A DNA stretch of 31,188 nt, from the NCBI GenBank assembly GCA_964510785.1, contig CAZECM010000037.1, forward strand, positions 1 to 31,188, read 5' to 3'. Of the stretch, positions 1 through 7,363 are shown piece after piece. Below the pieces are notes generated by a model. That model saw only the letters and a program-made list of their open reading frames with translations. It was not told where the DNA came from and did no database searches. How positions within the stretch are numbered: the first letter of the stretch is position 1; every line of letters starts with the position of its first letter. Source of the stretch: JAAYZM01 sp964510785. GTDB lineage: Bacteria; Actinomycetota; Actinomycetes; Actinomycetales; Cellulomonadaceae. Position numbers and translations under genes: made by a program.

Positions 1-564
1 GCGTTCGCCACCGGCCGCAACCCGCGCAACGCCGCCGTCGCGTGCACCACGGGCCTGCTCGAGCTGCTCGACGAGCGCGAGCTGCGCGGGGTGCTCGGCC
101 ACGAGCTCATGCACGTCTACAACCGTGACATCCTCACCTCGTCCGTCGCGGCCGCCGTCGCGGGGGTCATCACGGCCGTGGCGCAGTTCCTGATGTTCTT
201 CGGCGGGGGAGACCGGCGCAACGCGAACCCGCTCGGACTCCTCGCGATGGCGCTGCTCGCACCTTTCGCCGCGATGCTCATCCAGCTCGCCATCTCGCGC
301 ACGCGCGAGTTCGACGCGGACAAGAGCGGCGCCGAGCTCACCGGCGACCCGCTCGCCCTCGCCTCGGCGCTGCGCAAGCTCGAGGCCGGCGTCACGGCGC
401 GGCCCCTGCCCGCCGACCGCGACCTCGTGGACGTCTCGCACCTCATGATCGCCAACCCCTTCCGCGGCGGGGGCATGTCGCGGCTGTTCGCGACGCACCC
501 ACCCATGAGCGAGCGCGTGGCGCGGCTCGAGGAGCAGGCCGGGCGGCGTGGCTTCATCGCCTGA
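1..564 (+). CDS. htpX: HtpX-family membrane zinc metalloprotease, 3' part
   Basis: The frame is open from base 1, so the gene starts upstream of the window; 187 residues are visible against about 290 for the usual family member. The zinc-binding HELMH motif (first residues of the HExxH site) sits near visible residue 34, preceded by the family context AFATGRNPRNAAV and followed by VYNRD. A hydrophobic stretch after the motif (SVAAAVAGVITAVAQFLMFF) and another (LLAMALLAPFAAMLIQLA) are the expected membrane segments. A later SRTREFDADKSGAE segment supplies the downstream glutamate-type zinc ligand region. HtpX enzymes are M48 membrane proteases that degrade misfolded membrane proteins with the active site on the cytoplasmic side. 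The stop codon overlaps the start of the next gene, so the two are probably co-transcribed. Identification is firm; the N-terminus cannot be seen. Confidence 0.93.
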   Translation, partial: AFATGRNPRNAAVACTTGLLELLDERELRGVLGHELMHVYNRDILTSSVAAAVAGVITAVAQFLMFFGGGDRRNANPLGLLAMALLAPFAAMLIQLAISRTREFDADKSGAELTGDPLALASALRKLEAGVTARPLPADRDLVDVSHLMIANPFRGGGMSRLFATHPPMSERVARLEEQAGRRGFIA

Positions 565-1696
565 GGAGCGTCGGCCGTCGGAGCGCCGTCACGGACGGCG
601 GGCGGCCGCGCCTGAGGTGCTCGAACGCGACGTCCTCGTCATCGGCGCCGGCCAGGCCGGGCTCTCCGCCGCGTACTACCTGCAGCGGCGCGGGCTCGAC
701 TTCGAGGTGCTCGATGCGAACGACGGTCCTGGCGGGGCGTGGCGGCACCGGCCCGACTCGCTCACGTTCGGCGGGGCGCACGGCCTGCACGACCTGCCCG
801 GGACGCCCTTGGGCACTCCCGACCCGACCGAGCCGGCGTCCGCCGTCGTCGAGCGCTACTACGGGGCGTACGAGCGCGAGCACGACCTCCCCGTGCGCCG
901 GCCCGTCCGGGTGCGGGAGGTCGTGTCCGACGGCGCGGTGGTGCCCGACGGCGGCACCCTGCCGCCCCTGCTCGTCCGCACCGACGCGGGGGACTGGCGG
1001 GCGCGGGTGCTCATCAGCTCGACGGGTACGTGGGACAGCCCGCACTGGCCGTACTACCCGGGGCGCGACTCCTTCGCGGGGCGCCACGTGCACACCCGCG
1101 ACCTGCGCGACGAGTCGGCGCTGGCCGGGCTGCGCGTCGTGGTGGTGGGTGCCGGGACGTCAGCCGTCCAGCTCCTGCTACGGCTCCAGGGCGTGGCGGC
1201 GTCGACCACGTGGGTGACGCGCCGCCCGCCGCAGTGGACCGAGCAGTCGTTCGGCACCGAGTGGGGCCGTGCCGTCGAGGACTCCGTCAACGAGCGCACG
1301 AGCGCGGGGCTCCCGCCGCTCAGCGTCGTCGCAGCGACCGGGCTGCCGCTCACGGCCGAGTACCGGGCAGGCATCGAGGCCGGTGCGCTCGTCTTGCGCG
1401 GTCCCCTCGAGCGCATCGTGCCCGACGGCGTGGTCCTGGCCCCGGGTGAGCACGTGGCGGCCGACGTCATCGTGTGGGCCACGGGCTACAGGGCGTCGAT
1501 CTCCCACCTCGCACCGCTGCGGCTGCGCGAACCCGGCGGCGGGATCCGTACCGACGGCGTGCACGTGCTGCGCGACCCGCGCGTGCTGCTCGTCGGCTAC
1601 GGCGCCTCGGCATCCACGATCGGTGCGACCCGGGCCGGCCGTCGTGCCGCCCTCGCCGCCGCCCGCATCCTCGAGGTGCCGCCCGCCGAGTCGTGA
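548..1696 (+). CDS. FAD/NAD(P)-dependent flavoprotein monooxygenase-like oxidoreductase
   Basis: A 382-residue protein starting at GTG 548, overlapping the htpX stop by 17 bp, so translation is probably coupled. An N-terminal FAD-binding Rossmann fingerprint, VIGAGQAG, lies at residues 31-38. A second dinucleotide motif, VVVVGAGTSA, lies around 197-206 (NADPH site), with the FAGRHVHT segment between them resembling the FMO/Baeyer-Villiger linker signature FxGxxxH. The ATGY motif typical of flavin-containing monooxygenases is at 311-314. Family members oxidise small lipophilic amines, sulfides, ketones or siderophore precursors with NADPH and O2. The substrate cannot be read from the sequence, and the neighbours (a membrane protease and a YajQ protein) give no metabolic clue. 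The first 25 or so residues are Arg-rich and poorly conserved-looking, so a later start is possible. Confidence 0.8.
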   Translation: MASSPEERRPSERRHGRRAAAPEVLERDVLVIGAGQAGLSAAYYLQRRGLDFEVLDANDGPGGAWRHRPDSLTFGGAHGLHDLPGTPLGTPDPTEPASAVVERYYGAYEREHDLPVRRPVRVREVVSDGAVVPDGGTLPPLLVRTDAGDWRARVLISSTGTWDSPHWPYYPGRDSFAGRHVHTRDLRDESALAGLRVVVVGAGTSAVQLLLRLQGVAASTTWVTRRPPQWTEQSFGTEWGRAVEDSVNERTSAGLPPLSVVAATGLPLTAEYRAGIEAGALVLRGPLERIVPDGVVLAPGEHVAADVIVWATGYRASISHLAPLRLREPGGGIRTDGVHVLRDPRVLLVGYGASASTIGATRAGRRAALAAARILEVPPAES

Positions 1697-1729
1697 AGCA
1701 CGAGGGCCCGGCGGTCGGCCCGGCGAGGG

Positions 1730-2227
1730 TCAGCGGTAGTTGACGAACTGCAGCGGGACCTCGACGTCGGCCCCCTTGAGCAGTGCGATCACTTCCTGCA
1801 GGTCGTTGCGCGACTTGCTCGAGACCCGCATCTCCTCGCCCGTGACCTGCGACTTGACGCCCTTGGGCCCTTCCTCGCGGATGATCTTGCCGATCTTCTT
1901 GGCGACCTCCTGGCTGAGCCCCTCGCGGATCGAGCCGACGAGCCGGTACTCCTTGCCGGAGAGCTTGGGCTCTCCGTCGCCGGTGTCGAGGGCCTTGAGC
2001 GAGATGTCGCGGCGGATGAGCTTGGTCTGCAGCACGTCGAGGATCGCGAGCACGCGGTCGGGGGAGTTGGCGATCATCGTGACCACCTCGCCGTTCCAGG
2101 TGATCGAGGCGCCGACGTTGCGGAAGTCGTAGCGCTGCCCCACTTCCTTCGCTGCCTGGTTGACGGCGTTGTCGATCTCCTGCCGGTCGACCTTGCTGAC
2201 GACGTCGAACGACGAGTCGCTCGCCAT
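1730..2227 (-). CDS. YajQ family nucleotide-binding protein (UPF0234)
   Basis: A 165-residue minus-strand protein with ATG at 2227 and a good ribosome site (GGAGGAA) a few bases upstream. It begins MASDSSFDVVSKVDRQEIDNAVNQ and ends with the family C-terminus VPLQFVNYR; length and both ends match the YajQ/UPF0234 family along the whole sequence. The family has two ferredoxin-like domains. One member in Xanthomonas binds cyclic di-GMP, and others have been linked to nucleic-acid binding, so a nucleotide- or RNA-binding role is likely, but the actinobacterial function is not established. It converges with the flavoprotein gene (33 bp between stops) and is transcribed away from the divergent tRNA-Tyr. 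Confidence 0.93.
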   Translation of the reverse strand: MASDSSFDVVSKVDRQEIDNAVNQAAKEVGQRYDFRNVGASITWNGEVVTMIANSPDRVLAILDVLQTKLIRRDISLKALDTGDGEPKLSGKEYRLVGSIREGLSQEVAKKIGKIIREEGPKGVKSQVTGEEMRVSSKSRNDLQEVIALLKGADVEVPLQFVNYR

Positions 2228-2318
2228 GGTTCCTCCTCGGTGTGGCGGTACCCCGCGAACTATCCGTTTCGCAGGGAGGGCTGTTTGGTTGCTATCCTTC
2301 CATCCGCACGATCACCCC

Positions 2319-2400
2319 GGCGGGTTACCCGAGTGGCCAAAGGGGGCTGACTGTAAATCAGCTGGCAATGCCTACGGGGGTTCGAATCCCTCACCCGCCA
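2319..2400 (+). tRNA. tyrT: tRNA-Tyr (anticodon GTA)
   Basis: The acceptor stem GGCGGGT (2319-2325) pairs with ACCCGCC (2393-2399), followed by discriminator A. The anticodon loop CTGTAAA carries GTA at 2353-2355 between GCTGA/TCAGC arms. A long variable arm follows, as expected of a class II tyrosine tRNA, then a GGTTCGAATCC T-arm. The 3' CCA is not encoded (CCG follows the discriminator). Confidence 0.96.
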
Positions 2401-2407
2401 CCGTGCC

Positions 2408-2443
2408 GCGGCCCCGTCCACCAGGACGGGGCCGCAGTTCTTT
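2408..2443 (+). terminator. Intrinsic terminator after tRNA-Tyr
   Basis: A perfect 12-bp GC-rich inverted repeat (GCGGCCCCGTCC, 2408-2419, with its complement at 2424-2435) around a 4-nt loop, followed by AGTTCTTT. It lies eight bases after the mature tRNA end, so it most likely ends the tRNA-Tyr transcript. Confidence 0.85.
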
Positions 2444-2624
2444 GCCCGGGCACGGAACCTCGGGCGCGGGGACCCTGGGCCTGAGGACCTTGGGCCCGAC
2501 GGCGGCGGTGTGGCGCGGGCCACAGTAGAGGCACGGAGGTAAGGACGCCCCTGGCGGCGTCCGCACATCCCGCGGACGCCCGCTTGGTGGCTTGCAGCCG
2601 GCGAGAGCCGGCAGGAGGTGTGTC

Positions 2625-3416
2625 ATGACCAGGTTCCAAGCGAAGTTCCCCGTCGACCGCATGGCGGGACGGGTGGCCCTCGTCACCGGTGGTGCCCGGG
2701 GCATGGGTGCGGCCGAGGTGCGTCGGCTCGTGGCCGAAGGCGCGGCGGTCGTCATCGCGGACGTGCTCGACGCCGAGGGTGAGGCGCTCGCCACCGAGCT
2801 CGGTGACAAGGTGGTCTACCAGCACCTCGACGTCACGGACGAGGCCGGCTGGGAGGCCGTCGCGAAGCTCGCCAAGGACACGTTCGGTCCCGTCACGGCG
2901 CTCGTCAACAACGCGGGCATCGTGCTGCAGGCGCCGATCGACCAGACGACGGCGGAGGACTTCCGCAAGGTCCTCGACGTCAACGTCACGGGTGTCTTCC
3001 TCGGCATCAAGGCGATCGTCCCGCAGATGGTCGAGGCCGGCGGCGGCGCGATCGTCAACATCTCCTCGGCGGCCGGGCTCGTGGGCATGCCGCAGCTCAG
3101 CGCCTACTGCGCGAGCAAGTGGGGCGTGCGCGGCATGACGAAGGCTGCGGCCCTCGACCTGGGTCACCGCGGCATCCGCGTCAACTCGGTCCACCCGGGG
3201 GCGATCCGCACGCCGATGGCCGCTGGCATCGAGGACGAGCACATGGGTGGTCAGGCCATCCAGCGCGTGGGCGAGCCGGAGGAGATCGCCTCGGCGGTCG
3301 CGTTCCTCGTGAGCGACGACGCGATGGACATCACGGGGGCCGAGCTCGCCGTCGACGGCGGCATGGCCCTCGGTGCGACGGCGATGGCCGCTCAGGAGGC
3401 GCGCACCAACGACTAG
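2625..3416 (+). CDS. Short-chain dehydrogenase/reductase (classical SDR)
   Basis: A 263-residue protein starting at ATG 2625, chosen because CAGGAGGTG lies six bases upstream; the frame is open further but has no comparable ribosome site. The NAD(P)-binding TGGARGMG motif is at residues 21-28, NNAG at 95-98, and the catalytic Ser148, Tyr161 and Lys165 (YCASK) follow in order. An HPGAIRTPM segment and the C-terminal AVDGG are typical of the 3-alpha/20-beta-hydroxysteroid dehydrogenase-like and glucose-1-dehydrogenase-like classical SDRs. An Asp after the second beta strand (VIADVLDAEG) favours NAD(H) over NADP(H). Substrate is unknown. It is a single-gene unit between a tRNA-Tyr terminator and its own downstream hairpin. 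Confidence 0.9.
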   Translation: MTRFQAKFPVDRMAGRVALVTGGARGMGAAEVRRLVAEGAAVVIADVLDAEGEALATELGDKVVYQHLDVTDEAGWEAVAKLAKDTFGPVTALVNNAGIVLQAPIDQTTAEDFRKVLDVNVTGVFLGIKAIVPQMVEAGGGAIVNISSAAGLVGMPQLSAYCASKWGVRGMTKAAALDLGHRGIRVNSVHPGAIRTPMAAGIEDEHMGGQAIQRVGEPEEIASAVAFLVSDDAMDITGAELAVDGGMALGATAMAAQEARTND

Positions 3417-3444
3417 GGTCGTATCGACGACCAGGGTCGCGCGG

Positions 3445-3480
3445 GCGGGCGGGCGCACGATTTTCGTGCCCGCCCGCTTC
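3445..3480 (+). terminator. Probable intrinsic terminator after the SDR gene
   Basis: A long GC-rich hairpin: GCGGGCGGGC...CACG at 3445-3459 pairs with CGTGCCCGCCCGC at 3465-3477 with a 2-nt bulge and an ATTTT-containing loop. It starts 28 bases after the SDR stop. There is no good U-tract, which is common for high-GC actinobacterial terminators. Confidence 0.65.
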
Positions 3481-3500
3481 GCGTGTACCCTGTCCTGGCC

Positions 3501-3573
3501 GCCCCGATAGCTCAGTCGGCAGAGCGTCTCCATGGTAAGGAGAAGGTCAAGGGTTCGATTCCCTTTCGGGGCT
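3501..3573 (+). tRNA. thrT: tRNA-Thr (anticodon GGT)
   Basis: Acceptor stem GCCCCGA (3501-3507) pairs with TCGGGGC (3566-3572). The anticodon stem TCTCC/GGAGA encloses loop ATGGTAA with GGT at 3534-3536, and a GGGTTCGATTCCC T-arm follows. It is the first gene of the tRNA-Thr, tRNA-Met, rpmG, hadAB cluster, the same order as in mycobacteria. CCA is not encoded. Confidence 0.96.
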
Positions 3574-3622
3574 CGCAGCAGGCACCGGGCCGTGCAGCAG
3601 TGCACGGCCCGAGGCCTGACCC

Positions 3623-3696
3623 GGCGGGGTAGCTCAGGTGGTTAGAGCACACGGCTCATAATCGTGGTGTCGCGGGTTCGAGTCCCGCCCCCGCTA
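3623..3696 (+). tRNA. metT: tRNA-Met (anticodon CAT)
   Basis: Acceptor stem GGCGGGG pairs with CCCCGCT (first pair G-U). The anticodon stem CACGG/TCGTG encloses loop CTCATAA (anticodon CAT), with a GCGGGTTCGAGTCCCGC T-arm. The paired first acceptor position argues for elongator rather than initiator tRNA. It lies 49 bp after tRNA-Thr and just upstream of rpmG. Confidence 0.93.
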
Positions 3697-3778
3697 CCGA
3701 AGTGAAGGTCCGTCGCCAGCCGGCGGCGAACGGACGAAGACGATCGGCACCCATCGGGGTGCGAAAGGTAGATGGAAC

Positions 3779-3949
3779 GTGGCTAGCAAGTCCTCGGATG
3801 TCCGCCCCAAGATCACTCTCGCGTGCGTGGAGTGCAAGGAGCGCAACTACATCACGAAGAAGAACCGTCGTAACGACCCCGACCGCCTCGAGCTGGCGAA
3901 GTTCTGCCCGCGTTGCGGCAAGCACACCCCGCACCGCGAGACCCGCTGA
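3779..3949 (+). CDS. rpmG: 50S ribosomal protein L33
   Basis: A 56-residue protein reading MASKSSDVRPKITLACVECK and continuing to ...RNYITKKNRRNDPDRLELAKFCPRCGKHTPHRETR. Two CxxC pairs (CVEC and CPRC) form a zinc ribbon, so this is the zinc-containing C+ form; actinobacteria often carry a second, zinc-free copy elsewhere. The start is GTG 3779; the ATG six bases earlier is out of frame and stops at once. L33 is a small 50S subunit protein near the E site. Its position directly after tRNA-Met and before hadA matches the rpmG2-hadA-hadB order of mycobacteria. Confidence 0.95.
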   Translation: MASKSSDVRPKITLACVECKERNYITKKNRRNDPDRLELAKFCPRCGKHTPHRETR

Positions 3950-3972
3950 CCCGCTCCTAGGCGCTCGCGCCC

Positions 3973-4422
3973 ATGGCGGTCAACACGAGCTTCGCGGGGC
4001 GCTCCTACGCGCCCGGCGAGGTCTACCTGGTCTCGGCGGAGAAGATCCGTGAGTTCGCGGAGTCGACGGCGAACACCCATCCCGCGCACACCGACCCGTC
4101 GGCGGCGCGTGCTCTGGGGTACCCGGACGTCATCGCACCGCCCACGTTCGCGGTGGCGATCGCCCAGCGCGCCGAGGCCGTCTACATCCAGGACGCCGAC
4201 GCCGGTATCGACTTCTCGCGCGTGGTCCACGCCGACGAGCGCTTCACCCACCACCGGCCCGTCGTCGCGGGTGACCGGCTCACGCCCACGCTCCACGTGG
4301 ACGCGGTGACCGAGCGCGGCCCGCTCGCCATGGTCACCACGCGCGTCGAGATCGTCGACGACGACGGCGCCCCCGTGGTCACCGTGGTCTCGACGCTCGC
4401 GGTGCGCGGGGAGGACGCATGA
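3973..4422 (+). CDS. hadA: HadA-like (R)-hydroxyacyl-ACP dehydratase subunit (MaoC N-terminal domain)
   Basis: A 149-residue hot-dog-fold protein of the FAS1-DH/MaoC-N (UPF0336) family. It opens with FAGRSYAPGEVYLVSAEKI and contains THPAHTDPSAARALGYPDVIAPPTF, the conserved region of the structural subunit. In the mycobacterial dehydratase, HadA (or HadC) binds the acyl chain while HadB supplies the catalytic Asp-His; this protein lacks that catalytic motif, which fits a HadA role. It ends ATGA-overlapped with hadB, so the two are translationally coupled and likely form a heterodimer. No hadC follows. In an organism without mycolic acids the substrate may be ordinary or unusual fatty acyl-ACP or another hydroxyacyl thioester; that is inference. 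Confidence 0.87.
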   Translation: MAVNTSFAGRSYAPGEVYLVSAEKIREFAESTANTHPAHTDPSAARALGYPDVIAPPTFAVAIAQRAEAVYIQDADAGIDFSRVVHADERFTHHRPVVAGDRLTPTLHVDAVTERGPLAMVTTRVEIVDDDGAPVVTVVSTLAVRGEDA

Positions 4423-4844
4423 GCCCCCGCCTGGCCGACCTCGCCGTCGGCGACGTCGTGGCGACGCGCACGATCGAGGTCGACCGCGCCCGGCTCGTCC
4501 GGTACGCGGGCGCGAGCGGCGACTTCAACCCGATCCACTGGAACGAGCGCTTCGCCACGGAGGTGGGCCTGCCGGGCGTGATCGCGCACGGCATGTGGAC
4601 GATGGGCGCTGCGGTCGGCGTCGTCGTCGGGTGGGCGGGCGACCCCGGCGTCGTCGTCGACTACCAGACGCGGTTCGCGCGCCCCGTACCCGTCCCCGAT
4701 CCGGGTGCGGCGAGCGTCGAGGTGACGGCCACCGTCGGCGTCCTCGACCCGGAGGCCGGCACGGCGCGCATCGACCTCACCGTGGTGGTGAGCGGTCAGC
4801 GGGTGCTCGCGAAGTCCCAGGTGCTCGTCAAGCTCGAGCCCTGA
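4419..4844 (+). CDS. hadB: HadB-like (R)-hydroxyacyl-ACP dehydratase catalytic subunit (MaoC family)
   Basis: A 141-residue MaoC-like hydratase whose ATG overlaps the hadA stop by four bases. The catalytic hydratase motif is clear: GASGDFNPIHWNERFA at about residues 31-46, with the Asp and His of the R-hydratase dyad, followed by GVIAHGMWTMG. HadB pairs with HadA or HadC to dehydrate 3-hydroxyacyl-ACP in FAS-II-type elongation. Its stop is only three bases from the convergent lacI stop, leaving no room for an independent terminator. Confidence in the family is high; the physiological substrate is uncertain outside mycolate producers. Confidence 0.9.
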   Translation: MSPRLADLAVGDVVATRTIEVDRARLVRYAGASGDFNPIHWNERFATEVGLPGVIAHGMWTMGAAVGVVVGWAGDPGVVVDYQTRFARPVPVPDPGAASVEVTATVGVLDPEAGTARIDLTVVVSGQRVLAKSQVLVKLEP

Positions 4845-4847
4845 CGC

Positions 4848-5936
4848 TCACGCGCCGTGCGGGGGCGCCGTCGTCGTCCCGATCCGCAGCTCGACGTCGA
4901 AGGTGACGGACTCGGGCTCCTTGCCGGCGAGGAGCGCCTCGACCATGCGCCCGACCGCCGCACCCTTCTCGGCGAGCGGCTGGACGATCGTGGTGAGGGT
5001 GACCTCGCCGAGCCACGGCAGGTCGATGCCGTCGAAGCCTGTGACGGACACGTCGCCCGGTACGGCGAGCCCGAGCTCGCGCGCGGCGATGACGACGCCC
5101 GCCGCGAGCGCGTCGGACTGCGCGACGATCGCCGTGGGCCGATCCGGGCGGTCGAGGAGCGCCTTGCCGGCCTCGACCCCCTGCTCGACCTTGGAGTACG
5201 CGGCCTCGTAGACCGCGACCGGGGTGATGCCGCCGTCGCGCAGGCCGTCGAGGCGGCGGCGCACGATGTCGAGCTTGATGGCGTCGAGCCGGTCCGGGCC
5301 GACGAGCCCGCTCGTGCGCGAGCGGTCGAAGGGCAGCGTGACGGTCGCGACGCGCGAGTGGCCGAGGGCGACGAGGTGGGCGGCGAGCTGGGCGAAGCCG
5401 TCGCGGTCGTTGATCGAGACGGTCGCGTTGCCCGCGACGGGCGGGCCCTCGACGTTGATCACGGGCAGGTCGCGCCGCTCGAGGGTCATCAGGTCCTCGT
5501 CGGTCGGGTTGGCGCCCCACAGCAGGACGGCGACGTCCATCGCGGCGGTCGCGGCGAGGTTCGGGACGGGAGCGGGTGGTGCGCCGTCGCCCGGCGTCCC
5601 CGCGCCGTCCGTGGGACACCCCGAGGGCAGGAGCAGGACGCCGAGACCGAGCTCGGCGAGCGTCGAGACGAGACCGTCGAGGGTCTGCGCGGCGACGGGC
5701 TCGCGGAACGAGCGTCCCAGGACCCCGCCGAGCAGCACGCCGACGATGCCCGAGCGCCCCGATCGCAGCTGGCGACCTAGCGGGTTGGGACCGGCGTAGT
5801 CGAGGCTCGCGGCGGCGGCCAGGACCCGTTCCCGGGTGGGCTCGGCGATCGGACCTGCGCCGGAGAACGCGAGGGAGGCGGTCGACACCGAGACGCCCGC
5901 GCTGCGTGCGACGTCCGCGAGAGTAGGGCGAGCCAC
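4848..5936 (-). CDS. LacI-family transcriptional regulator
   Basis: A 362-residue minus-strand regulator. GTG 5936 is taken as the start because it places the helix-turn-helix at residues 4-25 (TLADVARSAGVSVSTASLAF), as in all LacI proteins, with GGAAGGA upstream; the open frame before it is not LacI-like. The hinge region (LGRQLRSGRSGIVGVLLGG) leads into a periplasmic-binding-protein-like ligand domain that ends ...VTFDVELRIGTTTAPPHGA. It is divergent from two MFS transporter genes across a 139-bp gap holding a LacI-type palindrome at 6031-6048, so it probably represses them and perhaps itself. The ligand is unknown, most likely a sugar or nucleoside. Confidence 0.92.
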   Translation of the reverse strand: MARPTLADVARSAGVSVSTASLAFSGAGPIAEPTRERVLAAAASLDYAGPNPLGRQLRSGRSGIVGVLLGGVLGRSFREPVAAQTLDGLVSTLAELGLGVLLLPSGCPTDGAGTPGDGAPPAPVPNLAATAAMDVAVLLWGANPTDEDLMTLERRDLPVINVEGPPVAGNATVSINDRDGFAQLAAHLVALGHSRVATVTLPFDRSRTSGLVGPDRLDAIKLDIVRRRLDGLRDGGITPVAVYEAAYSKVEQGVEAGKALLDRPDRPTAIVAQSDALAAGVVIAARELGLAVPGDVSVTGFDGIDLPWLGEVTLTTIVQPLAEKGAAVGRMVEALLAGKEPESVTFDVELRIGTTTAPPHGA

Positions 5937-6030
5937 TCGGCACCGTCCTTCCGGGTCTGCCAGGTGGACCGGCGCAGGGCGTCGATCCAGGTTGACGAGG
6001 ATCCTTCCGTCTCCCACACTAGTACGGTTG

Positions 6031-6048
6031 GATCAAATCGATTCGATC
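6031..6048. promoter_or_regulatory. Candidate LacI-family operator
   Basis: GATCAAATCGATTCGATC is an 18-bp inverted repeat with one mismatched pair and a central CG, the architecture of LacI/GalR-family operators. It lies between the divergent lacI-like gene (start 5936) and the first MFS gene (start 6076), 27 bp before the latter, where repressor binding would block transcription. Confidence 0.6.
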
Positions 6049-6075
6049 GACGCCACGTCCTCTGGTGGATTCCCC

Positions 6076-7356
6076 GTGCACTCCCCGTACAACCCGCGGC
6101 GCGCCCGCGTGCTGCTGCTCGTCCTGTTCACCCTGATGGGCTTCCTCCTCTCGGGCTGGCTCACGCGCATCCCCTCGGTCCGCGACTCCCTCGGGCTGAC
6201 CCCGAGCGCGCTCGGCACCGTCCTGCTCGTCGCCTCGCTCGGCTCGCTCGGGATGACGCTCGCCGCCGGGTACGTCAACACCCGTTTCGGCGGTGTGCTC
6301 GTGCTGCGCGTCTCCGCCGTCGTGCAGGCCGTGGGCTACACCTCGATCGGGTTGTCGACCGTGGTCGGCTCGGTGTGGCTCCTCGTGGCCGGGGTGACGC
6401 TGCAGGGGATCGCCTTCGCCCCCGTGAACGTGACGATCAACGTCGAGAGCGCGGGGGTCGAGCGACGTCTGGGCCGCAGCGTCATGCCGCAGTTCCACGC
6501 GCTGTTCTCGATCGGCGCCGTCGTCGGTGCGGGGTTCGGCGCCACGGCGAGCTACCTCGGCGTCTCGGTGTTCGCCCAGCTCACCTTCGCGGCCGCGCTC
6601 GGCGTGGTGGTCCAGCTCGCGTGCGTGCGCGACGTCGTGCACGACACGCGCGTCGACCTGGGCACCCGCGTCGAGAACGTCGCGGCCGACGACGGCGCCC
6701 TCGTGGTACCGGCGTCCGCCACGGCGCCGCGCACCGGGCGAGGCTCGGGCTCGGCGCGTGCGGCCATCTCCGCCTGGACGGATCGGCGCACGCTCCTGCT
6801 CGGGCTCATCGTGTTCGCGGCCGCGCTCTCCGAGGGCTCGGCGAACCAGTGGATCCCGCTTGCCGTCGTCGACGGCTTCGGTGCGCTCGAAGCAGTCGGG
6901 GCGACCGTCCTGACCGTGTTCACGGCCTCCATGACCGTGGTGCGGCTCGCGGGCACGCGGCTGCTCGACCGCTACGGCCGTGTTGCGGTGCTGCGGGCGT
7001 CGGGCCTCGTGGCGCTCGCCGGGCTCTTGCTGTTCGTGCTGGCACCGTCGCTGCCGATCGCCGTCGTCGGCGTGTCGATGTGGGGCATGGGCGCCGCGCT
7101 CGCCTACCCCATCACTGTCGCCGCCGCCTCCGACGATCCGCTGCGCGCCGCGACGCGGGTCTCCGTCGTCACGGCCTTCTCCTCCGTCGCGCGGATCAGC
7201 GCCCCGCCTGCCATCGGCGCCCTCGGGGAAGCCGTCGGGATCCGCGAGGCGCTCGGCGTCATCGCCGTGGGGCTCGTACTCTCGGTACTCCTGGCCCGCC
7301 AGGCACGGCGCGAACCGGCCCCGGCCACCGTCCTCTCCTCCACCACGTCCCGCTAG
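6076..7356 (+). CDS. MFS transporter, first of a tandem pair
   Basis: A 426-residue protein from GTG 6076 (VHSPYNPRRARVLLL...). The frame is open back to 5836, but that part encodes an Arg-rich, non-membrane shadow of the divergent lacI gene, so the later start is preferred; the ribosome site (GGTGGA) is weak. Twelve hydrophobic segments and the loop motifs RIPSVRDSLGLTPSALG, EGSANQWIPLAVVDGF and RLLDRYGR mark it as a major facilitator of the YbjJ-like group. The substrate is unknown; the divergent LacI-type regulator suggests a sugar-like or nucleoside-like compound. It ends eight bases before the start of a paralogous transporter, so both are surely co-transcribed. Confidence 0.86.
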   Translation: MHSPYNPRRARVLLLVLFTLMGFLLSGWLTRIPSVRDSLGLTPSALGTVLLVASLGSLGMTLAAGYVNTRFGGVLVLRVSAVVQAVGYTSIGLSTVVGSVWLLVAGVTLQGIAFAPVNVTINVESAGVERRLGRSVMPQFHALFSIGAVVGAGFGATASYLGVSVFAQLTFAAALGVVVQLACVRDVVHDTRVDLGTRVENVAADDGALVVPASATAPRTGRGSGSARAAISAWTDRRTLLLGLIVFAAALSEGSANQWIPLAVVDGFGALEAVGATVLTVFTASMTVVRLAGTRLLDRYGRVAVLRASGLVALAGLLLFVLAPSLPIAVVGVSMWGMGAALAYPITVAAASDDPLRAATRVSVVTAFSSVARISAPPAIGALGEAVGIREALGVIAVGLVLSVLLARQARREPAPATVLSSTTSR

Positions 7357-7363
7357 GAATCAC

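Noticed and set aside
5836..6075. An 80-residue N-terminal extension of the first MFS transporter
   Set aside because: It overlaps the divergent LacI gene and its operator, is Arg/Ala-rich and is not transporter-like; GTG 6076 gives the same length as the paralogue.
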